From Puffinus mauretanicus (lineage: Eukaryota; Chordata; Aves; Procellariiformes; Procellariidae), in contig JAJKFH010002859.1 in the NCBI GenBank assembly GCA_023333565.1, positions 612,218-676,217 of the forward strand: DNA of 64,000 nucleotides, in the 5' to 3' direction. Below the pieces are notes generated by a model, which was not told where the DNA came from, did no database searches, and saw nothing but the letters and a program-made list of their open reading frames with translations. How positions within the stretch are numbered: the first letter of the stretch is position 1; each line of letters begins with the position of its first letter. The translations under genes and the position numbers were made by a program. Of this stretch, positions 50,001 through 62,317 are shown in pieces.

Positions 50001-53000
50001 TTCTCAGATGATTATCTTTATTTCTTTGCCTTTCATAAAGTTTTGTATGAAGCATGTTTTTACTCAGCTATTAAAGAGTAAAGGAGGGAAATTTGATGTT
50101 GCAATTGAATTTATTCCAAGACACCATTAATATGAATATGACAGTGAGTTCTGCTGCTGACTCCTGGGTTTGCTGCTTTGCTTGAAAGACAAGTTTTGCT
50201 GACTGTGAAGGAAGTGGTAGCAAATGTCTTGCAATTAGACTTTCTTTCCTTGGAGAGTGATGGAACTGTGGAGAGGTTTTTCCACACATTTTGCTGCTGT
50301 CTTCCCAAATCTTTTTGTAAATCTCTATTATTTTGTGGACAGCATCAGCTTGAAGATTTTTCTGTGGAGCATTATCCAGAAAAATAATCTGGTTTTTAAG
50401 CCCAAAAAAGTTCTGAAATGAAATGAAATGCACTTTTTGTATGAACCTTATGACATTTTTTTCTTATGATTTTGTGTGTTATGACCACCATCCTGTCCTC
50501 CATGTGGCACAGAACTCGCATGAATTTACTTGCGAATGCAAGTGATGTAAATTCTGCTGCCTTTCATGTGCAGCATTTGTGTAGTTTCATGCAGATACAT
50601 ATTCTCCTGTTTCTCTAAAACTTTATTTGATTTTCAGGTTCAAATGGACAGACAAATGTAAAGTGAAATACAATAGAAACTGCAACTATCATGTGATCTC
50701 CCAGTGAAATCCTCCAGTGATACACTTTTTATAATATAAAAGAATAATAAAAATACTCTCTAACAGTAACTTGGCTGCTTCAGGCATGCTGTTAATAATG
50801 CTGGGAACCTTTTAACAAGTCCCAAATAATATTTGCCTTTTCCAGGAGATGTGTATAAAAAGAGAGAGCAAGAAACAGCAAAATCAGTAAAAGATGCAGG
50901 CAAAAATTGACATAAAAGTGGGAAGACACAGAGGCTAAGTGATCTCTCATTTCATCTCTGTGATGGAGAGGAAGTATGAACAAAATGCTTTTCATCTTTT
51001 GGGAATCCCTAGCATGATCTCCACTTCTCTCACATGACTTCTGCTTTTGCTATAAGCAGTTGACGTTGCTTTTGTTGAACTGCTGCCCTTATCATTATCA
51101 TAATCATCAACTACGTAAAGTGCTGTGCCCACTCAGTGCAGAGATCGTCCCTTGGCCTAGAGACAAACCATTTAAGCGGTGGTTATGTTTCATTCTTTCA
51201 ATTAAAATCCTTTTCCAAGAAATGAACTGGTAAAATGTTTCAGTTAAGAAAAACTCCCACAGCATTTTATTTTGCTGTGGATTGTGTGAAAATGGCCCCA
51301 AAATGTCTAATGTTTTTCTAAGTGATACTAATGTGTTCTAGTTCTGTTGCCTCTCCGAAAGCTCACCTACTGAACCGCTGTGCTCAGGTTGCACTCAACT
51401 CTTCATCAAAGGAAAAAGCAATAGTTTAGTATTCTATGGTGAGGTACGTCTAATTTGCATTTTGTAAACATTATGTCAACTAAATTTACGTGATTGAAAT
51501 TGAACGAATGTGGCAGTGGCTGTTTGAGAAACCTTAAATTAACTCCGTCATCATTGTGGAAGAGAGATGAGCATCTGCCATTTCTCTTGCATGTACAATC
51601 CAGAATACAGTGCTGTGTGCCTGCAGTAGCATTTTAGTTCAAGGAAGAGGCTTCCTCTTGGAAAAAAATCTCCCTGTTTCCTCAATTTCTGTTTTTCAGC
51701 TCACTTTGCAAAGCAGTCTTGGAGCGCATGAACTGGGCTCCTTTCAGGAGTCCCAGAAGGACCAGACTAGAGCTTATCTTAGTAAAATGCTCTGCAATGC
51801 TTATGGTGTGCACTTTGGGGCTTTAGCAACAACCTCTTTGTTGCAAAAATCCTTTCCTGCTAACCACCGTGCTTGCTATTGTAGGCATGCCTTATGTCAT
51901 CTGAGATCTATCACAGCCTTCATCTTCCCAATCGCTCTTATACCTTTTATACCTATTTTTTACAGGTTTTAGCTTTACCTCCTTTTTGTTAAGTTATTCC
52001 ATAGCTACTTTGTAGTGCAACTGTGTGTGCATGCATAGATACGTAAGCCCATGGACATGTGGGCAGTCTTACTAGAGGGCAATCATACACAGACATTATC
52101 TTTCACAGTTCATGGGTGCAATATACTCTTTCCATTGGCATTTTCCAGAATCTCAATTCATACCTCTGCTTCCTAAAAGGAGCGGGGGGGAAAGGGCTGC
52201 AGATATCTCTCTACTTACCCATTTGTAGGGAAATGGTTGCTCCCTGACAGTTCTTACCTATCTGTATCAAAGACTAAACATCTCACCATTTTACTGCTTG
52301 AGTTTGTATTCCTTATTTTAGTTCTTGGATAGAAAAACTTTGCCAAAATATAGAGTGCAGAATGAGAGAAATGGCACAGTTGGCAGTGGGAGAGACAAAA
52401 GCAGTAAATACAGTTCGTTTCTGGTGCTTCTCTATGAAAGAAACTGTTATTTTAGCAAAATCTCCAGAACTATTAACATTGCCCTGGCAATATATAGGTG
52501 TACTAAAGGAAATCTTTGCTCTTTTAATAAGTAAGGTAGTTTTTTTGGCCTAAACTTAAGTAGATTTTTTACTTTGAAAGCTCATTTTTGTCTGATATTC
52601 AGTTCATTGCTTTAGTAAACCTTACTTTATTCATCTCAACAGGAAAAAATTAATGTTGATGTCCCAGGAGTTATGAAACTATCTATAGGCATTTGCAAAC
52701 AGAATGAAGCCTATCATTTTGGAGAAGTACTTGTATAGTTTCTTTTTTTTTTTTTTTTTTTACATGTATCAGGGATGGAGAACTTTACAAATAAGCAAGT
52801 GAAATGGCTTTTAAGTTCTGGCCTGATTCAAATGGTCAAATACTGCTTCTTGCAAAGTCAGCTTTAATAATGTATTTTTTAATTCATCTCTCATGTCCAT
52901 GTATGTATAGAAAAAAAAATCCATTTACGTGGTAACGGTTTCTGCATGGAGTTCTCCCCAACTTTGAAATCTGAATGCCCATGTTCATTTGCATTATTCA

Positions 53001-55737
53001 TGGTCCACTGAGTGAACAGTGTTCCTGGCCTTGCTTTTGGGATGCTCATAAAACATGAAGGAAACTTCATTTTAAACCAGTATAATGGTTTAACAGAACC
53101 CATGCTTTACAACTTCATTCAGTCACCTGCTTGGGCCAGGAAGCAATCTTTTTATCCTTGGTAAGTAACTGGCTGTTTGTAGACCATTTTCATTTCTTTA
53201 TAAATATCAGAAATTGTCTTCAGGTAGAAGTGGTGTTTCATCAGGATGAACAAGTAACACCAAAAATTGTCTTTCCGAGGTACCTGAGTATCTCCTGCTC
53301 TCATGTGCTTCCTAATGTCCTCAGAAGCACTGCAAGTGGTGGCAGACATCCCTCCCCTCAGAAGCTGTGATTTGCCTACATTGCAATTCATTTTATAAAA
53401 GTTTTGGCCTCTCTAAAGCATTTAGATACACAGTGGTATTTAGCATTTATTTATGTCTCGGCAACTCCAAGGCATGGTGTAGGGAAGAAGACGATGGAAA
53501 AGGAAAGAGTCGTCAGGTACCTGTGTGGGTAAATCACATTCAGGTCTTTTGAAGTATGAGCATGAACCTCATCTTCTGTCTTTCATATTGGAGGAATCTA
53601 TCACCAGCAAGGTATAAGCTATGTTGTGCCTTTTCTGGTGGATGGCTAAGTGGAATAAACTTCTTGACTTTAGTTCTGTGATGGAAAGACATATGGTAAA
53701 GGAAAAGGGAGTGGGGGAACTTAAACTTTGGTTTCCTACTTCTGTGGCTTATCAAGAAAACATTTTAACTTGTTTGACTCACATTATAGATCTCAGGCCT
53801 TATTGGACAGTTCTGGAACTGAGGAACGGAAGGGAAGGAGGAACAGCAGTGGCAGTATTTTATATCTTTTGTATTCTAAAGGACATCTTAGACCTGAAAA
53901 TTCTACTTAGTAAACTGGAACTTTCTGAAATTAAGTGAAATAATTCAATCTAGGTGTTTCACTTAGGAGTCTCTAACTCTTTCCAAGTAACTTCAGATGA
54001 AGCCTGTACCTTTATATACATACATTTATTTACAAATATATATATAATTAATTATATACAAATATAAAATGTATAACTAACTATACACATGTATAAAAAT
54101 GTTAACAATACATGTATCTGTCTGGAAATATCATTTCCAGCCCATCTTCCTGGTAATATGAGTGTCAACGAGTGAGTCTAAGAAAACACTCTGTCCCATA
54201 AAACTGTAGTGCTTACCCTTCACTGGCTGAGGGATGGGAGCACGTGAATGGGAACAGGTCCCCTTTCAACCCAAACTGTGACCAAAGAATTTCTGCAGAA
54301 TTTTGCTTTGTGGCACATGGTTTCTCAGACTCCACAAGTTACTGTGGGCATGAAGTTGTGCTAGTGCTGCCATCAGGTAACAACATCTTTGTTGATATAG
54401 TCAGAACAGGGGTTTTGCCAACAGTAGCTATTGCAATATTAATTTAAATCAAGAGCCACTTCAACTATCTTTATTATTATAAAAATAATAATGTGGGGAA
54501 AAAATGCTTGTGTCCCTTTTCTTATATATATGTTACAAAACAATAGAGAAGAAAACTCAATTTTTATCTTTGTAAAATCTGTTCTTTTATCAAATGGGTA
54601 AAAGGTACCAAGATGGAACTGCATTGCTAAATGCTTGTTTGCAGTACTCATTCAATTTATTTTCCTGGAAATGTTTTGGGTTTTCCTTTTTAGCTTGATT
54701 TTTACACTGCAAAAAATATTGAACACGTGTATGGCTAGTCAAAGCATTCAGGATTGCAGTAGTAAGAATAAAGGACCAAAGATCACTGTGGTGTCCTTTG
54801 CAATTGGCTACCTCCTTTTTGCTGAGCTGAGCAAAAATTTGTCTTATATTATCAATTAGAATTCCTGCTGTTTTGATTTGTTTTGATTTTTTTTTTTGCT
54901 TGGCTTTTCCTGTGAATCCACTGTTACTGGCTACTATTTGGAGTCCAGACAGCTGGGTAGGTTGAGGAGTTTCTGATCTATCCAAGACATTTCTAGGACT
55001 CAGTGAAGAGAATGATCAAGGGAATTAAAGAAATCTTAATTAAGATGGCATCAGCTAATACATTACAGAAATTAATTGAGCAAGGATTTGGCTTAGTTTA
55101 CAATGGAAGAGAGCATGTTTGATAAGCAACAACACAAATAAAACCACGGGTGTAGAATTAAGTTATATAAATCAATCAGCTTTTTTCTTCAGAGGTCATA
55201 AAATCTGAGGAAATTTTTTTCATGTTCAAAATGTTCGTCTTCAGTTTTCTTCATGCACCCAAGAACAACATTTCCAGCCAAGCCTCTGAAGATAAAATAT
55301 CCTAGATTTTACGTATGCTTTACTTGCAATAACAAATATTCTCTTCTCAGTACTGAGCCAGAACTTCAGATGGTTTAAATCAACACAGATTTCAATAAAA
55401 CTGTGTTGATTTACTTTTTTTACTATTAGATGTTTATGTAGAGGAAGCCAAGAAAAATTACTGGCCTACAGAAATTTAACACATTACCAAGTTACCAATA
55501 TGTCAGAGTATTTCTTTGGAGCAGATCCCTCTAATTAGCAATAGGATCTAATTAATTTTGTGGTTTCATTTTGTGGTAAATAAAGTGAAAATGACCATTT
55601 AGTATAACACTTCTCAAAACCATTTTGTGTGACTAACACATCGAAGAGAAGCCATGCAATGACAAGATTTTTGTTGAAATCCTGGTGTCTGTATATATAA
55701 GGGATATGCCAATATAATCTAAGATTTTGTTTATTTA
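50001..55737. other. AT-rich noncoding DNA, no gene seen
   Basis: No supported gene. A T19 run is at 52743-52761, and an AT-rich TATA/TACA tract spans about 54010-54110. Frames at 50071-50433 (minus, 120 codons), 51610-51972 (plus, 120 codons), 53621-53938 (plus) and 54590-54985 (minus, 131 codons) were read and show no domain, repeat or signal I recognise. Opposite-strand overlaps at 50178-50387 and 54635-54859 weaken the case further. Confidence 0.5.
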
Positions 55738-55803
55738 TAGTTTGCATTGATAGACTCACTCTCCTAAGATTAGTTTGCACTGGTAGTCTCAAACTCCTAC
55801 GAT
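55738..55803. repeat. 33-bp tandem duplication, two diverged copies
   Basis: Units 55738-55770 and 55771-55803 both start TAGTTTGCA and end CTCCTA-GAT; about 27 of 33 positions agree. The divergence indicates an older duplication than the one at 37644. It makes an 11-residue repeat in the minus-strand frame 55535-55810, which is not otherwise gene-like. Confidence 0.8.
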
Positions 55804-58800
55804 TAGTCAATTTTTATTGTACTCTGCTTCTTCAAATCATGCATGGTCTTTGGCAGTCAACAAACGTGGACCTTCCTTAGGAAAGGATGGGTTGGTTTTT
55901 CTGAGAAAAGGAGGAGATAATCACCATCTTAGAAGTATATTAGAAGTATCAAAATGGGTGGGACCATAATATTCTCAATATGTTTAACAGGAAGAGAGAT
56001 ATAAGCATTTGAATTCTCTGACTGAGTTCTTCAGGTGCATAAGGTCACATGTATACACTCCAAGTATAGCTACTAAGCGCAGTGGAGCAGGTGTATAACC
56101 TTTCACGTTGCAGTAAACTTTTGACTTGCTTCACACCTTATTTGTACTTACCACTCTGCCATTTTTTAGCCATTTCAATTTTATGTATGCTTTTATTTTT
56201 GAGCTTCAGATTTTCTCTTGCTTAGAAATTGAAGTATTAGCAGGGCTGTTATGGCTGATACTGCTGTTTTAATTATTCTGCATGGGCATTCAGGAGGCCT
56301 GCGCTATTTTCTGCCTGTGCCACAGGCATCCTGTGTAACTCTAAGGAGGTCTTTTTTTGGTGATAAAAGTGACTGTCTTTATACCTCTGCTCCTTAGACC
56401 TTACAGTCTTTCATTATATGCATGTATAACATGGCTGTGAAATTAGTTGTTTCCTAAATGCTACTTTAATTTAAATAAATAATAAAAGATAAGTAAGTAA
56501 ATGACAACAGACACTGGACATGTACCAGTAGTGACTGTGGGATGCTGGGAAGACTGAAGAAGGTGGGCCAAAAGGCTTAAAACGGATAGGAGAAATAAAA
56601 CCATACACAATGGCAACCTTATAAATCTAAACAGCTGAATGAATTATTTCCTATTTTATCTGTTTCTTTAACGAAACAAATTTTTTTTCTAGTTCTGGAC
56701 AGAGAAGTAGTCCCTTGCAAGAAAGACAGACAAAATACTAGTTGGAGCTGGCATTATTTATTCATTGATATGAATGTGGGGGAAATCTTGCTTTTTCAAA
56801 TTTCTCTGCTGCATGTTACTTTCCCAAGTAGTTTCATAACCAGTGTTCAAACCTCACCATGTAAAATTATTTCCTTGTCTTTTCACCACAGAAATGCTAT
56901 TCTGCTTCATGTAGGAATGCTCAGATACTTAGTAAAGGAGGCTATCTTTCCCCCACCCCACTGCTGCCCCGAAACTATTAGGTTTAGGGAAAATTAGGTA
57001 TGCCGAGAGACCTGTAATTAGAGAAGCTGGAATCTGGCCAGGTCACTCAGATTAACATGCCTAAACAATCTCGGTGATTATTAGTGGTCATTATTTTAGT
57101 TTTTCTTCTTATCTGAAAGACAGAGCCTCCTATAGCACAGTGCCCTCTGCTATCAAACTCCATGTTTAGTCTAAATTTTGTCCTATCTCTTTGTGGTCTA
57201 AATAGAAGTTTGTTTTATGAACAAGTTTTGAATTATTTATCTTAAAATGGCACTAATTACATAACTATTACTAATGTTTTCTCATATGGAAGATTATGTT
57301 TAGTGAAGTCTATAGAAAAGAATGTTGGCAAACTTCAGATATTTCCTGTTTAAAAAGCTCTCTATGCGAAAAAGCTCATTCAGTTTTCATTCTTTCTTCC
57401 CAGGATTATATTAAACAGGCAATGAAATGGTTTTTAGAGTTTACTTCAAGACTCATTCAAAATAGTAATAATTGTAGATTTCACTTATCTGGGTAGTGTC
57501 ATCTAGTTGAGATCAAATGTTTCTGCTAAGAACTGCAAGTTGACAAATGCGGTATTTCTTTGAAATTCAGTTGGAGGGGTTTTTCTGCTTCCTTTCATTT
57601 TCCTAATGTCTGGGATTCGGACTGAATTAATGTAATTTCATTTTTCCTATTGTTGCAACTCTGCCGTCCCAAATGGGGAACTCTACATCTTCAACTTGCA
57701 TGTAGTTTGTGAAGGGATTGTAAATACACTGGACTACGTTGACCTTTTCAATACACCATCCGTTGGTTGGTTAGCCAGTCCACCTCTCCCCCACAGGTTA
57801 ATGAAGTTGTAAATAGGAAGAACTGAAATGGCAAGCCAATCAAAAAGGTCAAAGTAGTATAGCACACCACTACAGCTGACAAAATATATGAGACATTAAA
57901 ATTTGGATACCTTATTCTTAGTGACAAAGATTGTAATGAGAGCAGAAAAGAAAGCTCCGTGAATCCCTTCACATCATACAGAATGTAACTTGGATGGGCA
58001 ACGATGCAAGCCTACCACAGTTGTATTCCAAGATGAATGTTTTAAATCTCTTGATATATTTCAGGGACCATATAATAGCAAAGTTAGGTTAAAAAACACG
58101 TTCCCTGATGTAGGAATACACTCTTCAATGGTCTTGCCATTATATGAATAAAATCTGCAAATACACTCTTTCATACTAATATCATTATTCAAAGGAGGTT
58201 AGAGAGTGGGAGGGGTGTGAAAGAGAAAAAGGGAATAGAAAGCTGTTCAGGATTATTAGAAAGAATATATGAACCTGAGGATGTCAAGGTAGACTCTGTC
58301 GTATGAAATAACTGAATAAGCTCCTTCCTACTCTGTTGATATGGCGATCATACTGCTCCAATAACATTCATAGCTATTTTAAATGAACAAAAATCTTGTA
58401 AAACATACAAAGATACTGCATGTAACCACTGGTTAGCTGCAGGGCTTACCGTAGTTAAATTTAAACCATTGTTTAAAAAATATGCTCTCAAATATTGTCC
58501 CTGTAAGATAACACAGGACAGTGAAGTCAGCAAAGAGATTATGGTCGAAACTTTTATTTCTTTTAATCGCCAAACCATTTACTGAACATTGCTATTATTT
58601 ACCCTTATCTGAAGCAGAGACGTCTCATGCTGGTGTGTTACCCGACTACTGTATTTTCCTTGTTTTGAAACATTTCCCTGTAACACTGACTATTCATATC
58701 ACTTCAGGAGCGTAAATTGTTAAGCGTATTTCCCAGGTAGTTTAAAGGACTTCCTATGAAATTCATGCTCTGTGGTGTAAAGTAAGTGTAGCTGGTGAGA

Positions 58801-58929
58801 GTCCTAGTTAAAAGGGTGTGAGTTGCAACTATGTCAGAGGATTGTAATGCAGCTTTTGGTTTGTGAAACTTTTTCTTTTCTACAAAGAGTGACAGAGTAT
58901 TTGCCCATGGGGGAGTAACTTACAGTAGC
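55804..58929. other. AT-rich noncoding DNA, no gene seen
   Basis: No supported gene or repeat element. Frames at 56770-56997, 57748-57972 (minus) and 58348-58578 (minus) lack recognisable domains. Confidence 0.5.
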
Positions 58930-59420
58930 TTGGCCGGGTCCTGTGACTTATTTATGTTAGATATATTGCTCTGTGCTTGCAGTATAAGCACGCAGTTAAA
59001 TGCAGCTTTGACAAATGGCACGGTTTCTCTGGACTCAGAAGGAGTCTCCAGCCCCAGCCTGGCGGGCCCCTCTCCTCTGCTGGATTTCCAGGCTGGCGGG
59101 ATGAGTTACAGGCACCCGTGCCAAGAGGTGCCTTCTGCTCCACTTTATCACTGAGCCTAATCCAGCTGTCTGAAACGGTGCCAAGCTAATTAGCTAGTTC
59201 AGTGCCTGTTATATCAAGAGCCCAAATAAGCCCAGAGAGGTCACATTTTGAATGGGAGAGAAGCCTTTTCATTTGTCTCTCTGTTCATGCAGGCCCAAGA
59301 CGACTCCCATATGGGACAAATCCCAATTAATGCCTCCTATTTAAACTTGTCCTGACATATTTTAGAATGTTCACCAATTAACAGTAGCATTAAGTTATCG
59401 ACTACTTTAGGTGAGGGTGC
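58930..59420. promoter_or_regulatory. candidate conserved regulatory element
   Basis: About 490 bases lack simple repeats and pass from a GC-richer part (59040-59130) to an AT-rich, motif-dense part. Visible words include the homeodomain-type CTAATTAGCTAG (near 59186), an AGAGGTCA half-site (near 59235), the 12-bp palindrome TCCCATATGGGA (59305-59316, containing an E-box CATATG), CCCAATTAATG and a MEF2-like CTATTTAAA. Short frames on both strands across 58930-59189 show no domains. This motif mix resembles vertebrate developmental enhancers, but that is a judgement by eye. Confidence 0.3.
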
Positions 59421-61718
59421 TAGTGGAGACAGAGCCCTTGTTTCTGTGAAGACCATCTAATCTTAGCTTGACTTGGCTGATACAGGAAAACCAAAGAAAA
59501 GATCCACTGAAACTGCATCACAGCATTACTAAGCTGTAGGACTTATTATTGCCTAAACTCATTAGATATAAACATAATCTTTGTCCTAAGGCATCCCCTA
59601 CTTTCTAATCTCAAGTCCAACCAGTGAGACTAAGAGCAGCCAGGAAAGAAAAAATGATATTATGATGATAAATACAAGGAAAAAGAACAGTGAAAATAAA
59701 TATTATTATATGTAACTAGCTGCTTTCTCAGTTATGTAAGCTTAACTTAAAAAGCAAGGCGGCTGGCTCACAAACATGAAATTGTAGATAATGAAATTGC
59801 AATGTCTGTCAAGATTTCCATAATATCTGCGTTAAATAACTGCAAGAATGAAAACCACAGCATGGTATTTTTTGTGCTCTTGTTTCATAAAGTTAGATCT
59901 TTATTTAACTATGAAAGCCAAGTCCATTTCTTCAGTTGCTTCAAATTAGTTTTCTTCTGCCAGTGTACTTTTTGTAATTCAAATCTTTCATGAAATTACC
60001 AAGGAAGAGCAGTCAGGCTGATCCTGGATCTTTGTCCCGTCAATGAAGCAAAGAAAACTCAGAGAATAACGATATTCACAGATGTATGCATTGCCAATGG
60101 TCTCATTCAAAGAGTTACATTTTTTCAGGAGCATGCTACTGAAGAATGAGTAGAAAAGAAAATCAGGATAGTTTCTGTTTATTGAGGGTATGGACCTTTT
60201 AACCACACACAGCCATTTTTAGCAGAACACCATTATTATTAGTTGTCTCTTAGAATGACAACATAAGTGGTCATTTTAAGTTTGAGTGTTGTCACTGTAA
60301 TGCCTACATAAAATCTGTGTAATAGTAAACTGCAGCGATGGAGCAAAGCTTGGCGGGGCATCAGACAGGTGTGGTAATTAAAGAAATTCAGAATATTGAC
60401 TGAAAGAACTCAAAACATATACACATCTGAGATAATTTTCTCTTTTTGTTGATAATTCCATGGGTCAATTGGATCAACAATTTTACCGGGGTAAACTGTT
60501 TTTTGTTAATACATGCTTATTTCAGTGCACAGATAGGTGGACAGGTTTGGTGAGAAAAGACAACTGGCACTTCCTAAAGCTTTTTTTTTGGGGGGGGGGG
60601 AGGGGGTGTGTGTGGAAAGAAGTGATTTCAGGCATATCTAAATAATATGAAGTGAAATAGCAAAAACCTCTGACCCATAAATCTTTCAAAATTCTGCCTT
60701 TCTGTATTTTTTTGCATAAATACTTGAGTTTGTGTGGGTTTGATTATAAACTCTTCCTTTTGAAACGTTAAAACCTTAAATGCAGCCACTGTGACTTGTT
60801 GCATACCAGTATTCTGGCTTATGGTTTTTGCAATTGCTTTCAACATGCTCGTGTTTTAGCAAAAGTGTTAATTTGGATACCTTGCATCAATTTCTGAATA
60901 CTCAGTAGGTTTAGCAGTAATGCAGATGGGACAAAGCAGCCTGTTCTTGGCCTCTCAGAGCAAAAGTCATGAAAGGAGACATTAAGAACGCAGTGTTCTC
61001 AGCTAATGAAACTGTTTTTAGTGAGTAAAGTACTGCATTGAGAACTAAGAGGATGAAGACAAGAATAAACAGCATTGTCGTTCTGTCACTAGTTGTTTCT
61101 GAACAAGTCACTTGAAGCGGCTTGCATGATAAGCTGTGCATTACTTTCCTTATGTGCCAGGTGGGGTAATGATACTCTAATAAACTGCTTTTATCAGCCA
61201 TACATAAGGACCAAGGCAAAGTAATAGTATAATAGCTTATGCAAAATCTGTCCAGGTCAGTGGAGATGTTTAAAAGGCCTGATGTGGGTTTTTTTTCCTT
61301 AACACAACATGCACCGTGGTCTATTATCGACACTAGATAGCTGAAAGTGCTGCTCAGATGCTCTAAAAGAAAGAGGGAATCAGAAATCCTGATCTAGGAG
61401 TTGTGTTTGCTGTGCCTGCAGCTGTTGCTGTGCTCTGCCCTTCCTGCTCCTCTGTCCTTAGGAGCTCTGAGCGCTTGTTTCCTATCTGTGCACTTGACTG
61501 GCAATGAGAGTGTGTCTTCTAAGGTGGACTCATCTGCACCATTTTCCAAACCTTAGGTCTGAGCGAGCCTAAGGTCTCATATTTAACTTTGGGAATAAAT
61601 ATTTTTCAAAAGTCTATGCCCATAATTAAGCAGTTTTATGAAGGGAGGAAAAACTCTCTGCAACTGAACACTAGCATGAGTTTGATATCATTCCCCATGT
61701 TGATGTGCAATACGGTGC
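59421..61718. other. noncoding DNA, no gene seen
   Basis: No supported gene. The T9G11 junction at 60581-60600 is the main anomaly. A minus-strand frame at 60911-61333 (140 codons) has a hydrophobic stretch but no recognisable domain and no supporting signals. Confidence 0.5.
60581..60616. repeat. T9-G11 homopolymer junction with G-rich extension
   Basis: T9 (60581-60589) is followed by G11 (60590-60600), then A, G5 and a short TG repeat. The G-strand could fold into a three-layer G-quadruplex. Such junctions are also frequent sequencing or assembly trouble spots, so the exact length is uncertain. Confidence 0.85.
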
Positions 61719-62312
61719 TGTCGTGGTTTAACCCCAGCCGGCAACTAAGCCCCACACAGCCACTCACTCACTCCCACTGGTGGGATAGGAAAGAGGATCG
61801 GAAGGGTAAAAGTGAGAAAACTTGTGGGTTGAGATAAAGACAGTTTGATAGGTAAAGCAAAAGCCATGTATGTAGGCAAAGCAAAACAAGGAATTCATTC
61901 ACTGCTTCCCATGGGCAGGCAGATGTTCAGCCATCGCCAGGAAAGCAGGGCTCCATCACGCGTAACGGTTACTTGGGAAGACAAACGTCATCACTCTGAA
62001 CGTCCGCCCATTCCTTCTTCTTCCCCCAGCTTTGTATGCTGAGCATGACGTCATATGGTATGGAATATCCCTTTGGTCAGTTGGGGTCAGCTGTCCCGGC
62101 TGTGTCCCCTCCCAGCTTCTTGTGCACCCCCAGCCTCCTCGCTGGTGGGGTGGGGTGGGAAGCAGAAAAGGCCTTGACTCTGTGTAAGCACTGCTCAGCA
62201 GTAACAAAAACATCCCTGTGTTATCAACACTGTTATCAGTACAAATCCAAAACGTAGCCCCATCCTAGCTAGTATGAAGAAAATTAACTCTATCCCAGCC
62301 AAAACTAGCACA
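61719..62312 (-). mobile_element. solo LTR, family 1, subfamily B, with perfect 5-bp target-site duplication
   Basis: Complete LTR in minus orientation, about 594 bp, from TGTCGTGG to ...CTAGCACA (the family end GGACA with one change). GGTGC flanks it on both sides (61714-61718 and 62313-62317). Its centre matches the 19145 copy. The CRE palindrome is intact (62046-62053), but the TATA-like box has become CATACAAAG (sense) and the poly(A)-type ATTAAA has become ATCAAA (complement at 61844-61849). It looks transcriptionally weakened, and no viral genes adjoin it. Confidence 0.9.
62046..62053 (-). promoter_or_regulatory. CRE palindrome TGACGTCA in LTR
   Basis: Same octamer and same position as in the 16380 and 19145 LTRs. 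Here it stays intact while the TATA-like and poly(A) signals of the copy have mutated. Confidence 0.55.
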
Positions 62313-62317
62313 GGTGC

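Noticed and set aside
50071..50433. 120-codon minus-strand frame
   Set aside because: No known motif, and it overlaps frames on the other strand.
50637..50647. GGTTCAAAT as a possible tRNA B box
   Set aside because: No matching A box, acceptor stem or cloverleaf can be drawn around it.
60911..61333. 140-codon minus-strand frame with a hydrophobic stretch
   Set aside because: A single hydrophobic segment is weak evidence; there is no domain and no gene context.
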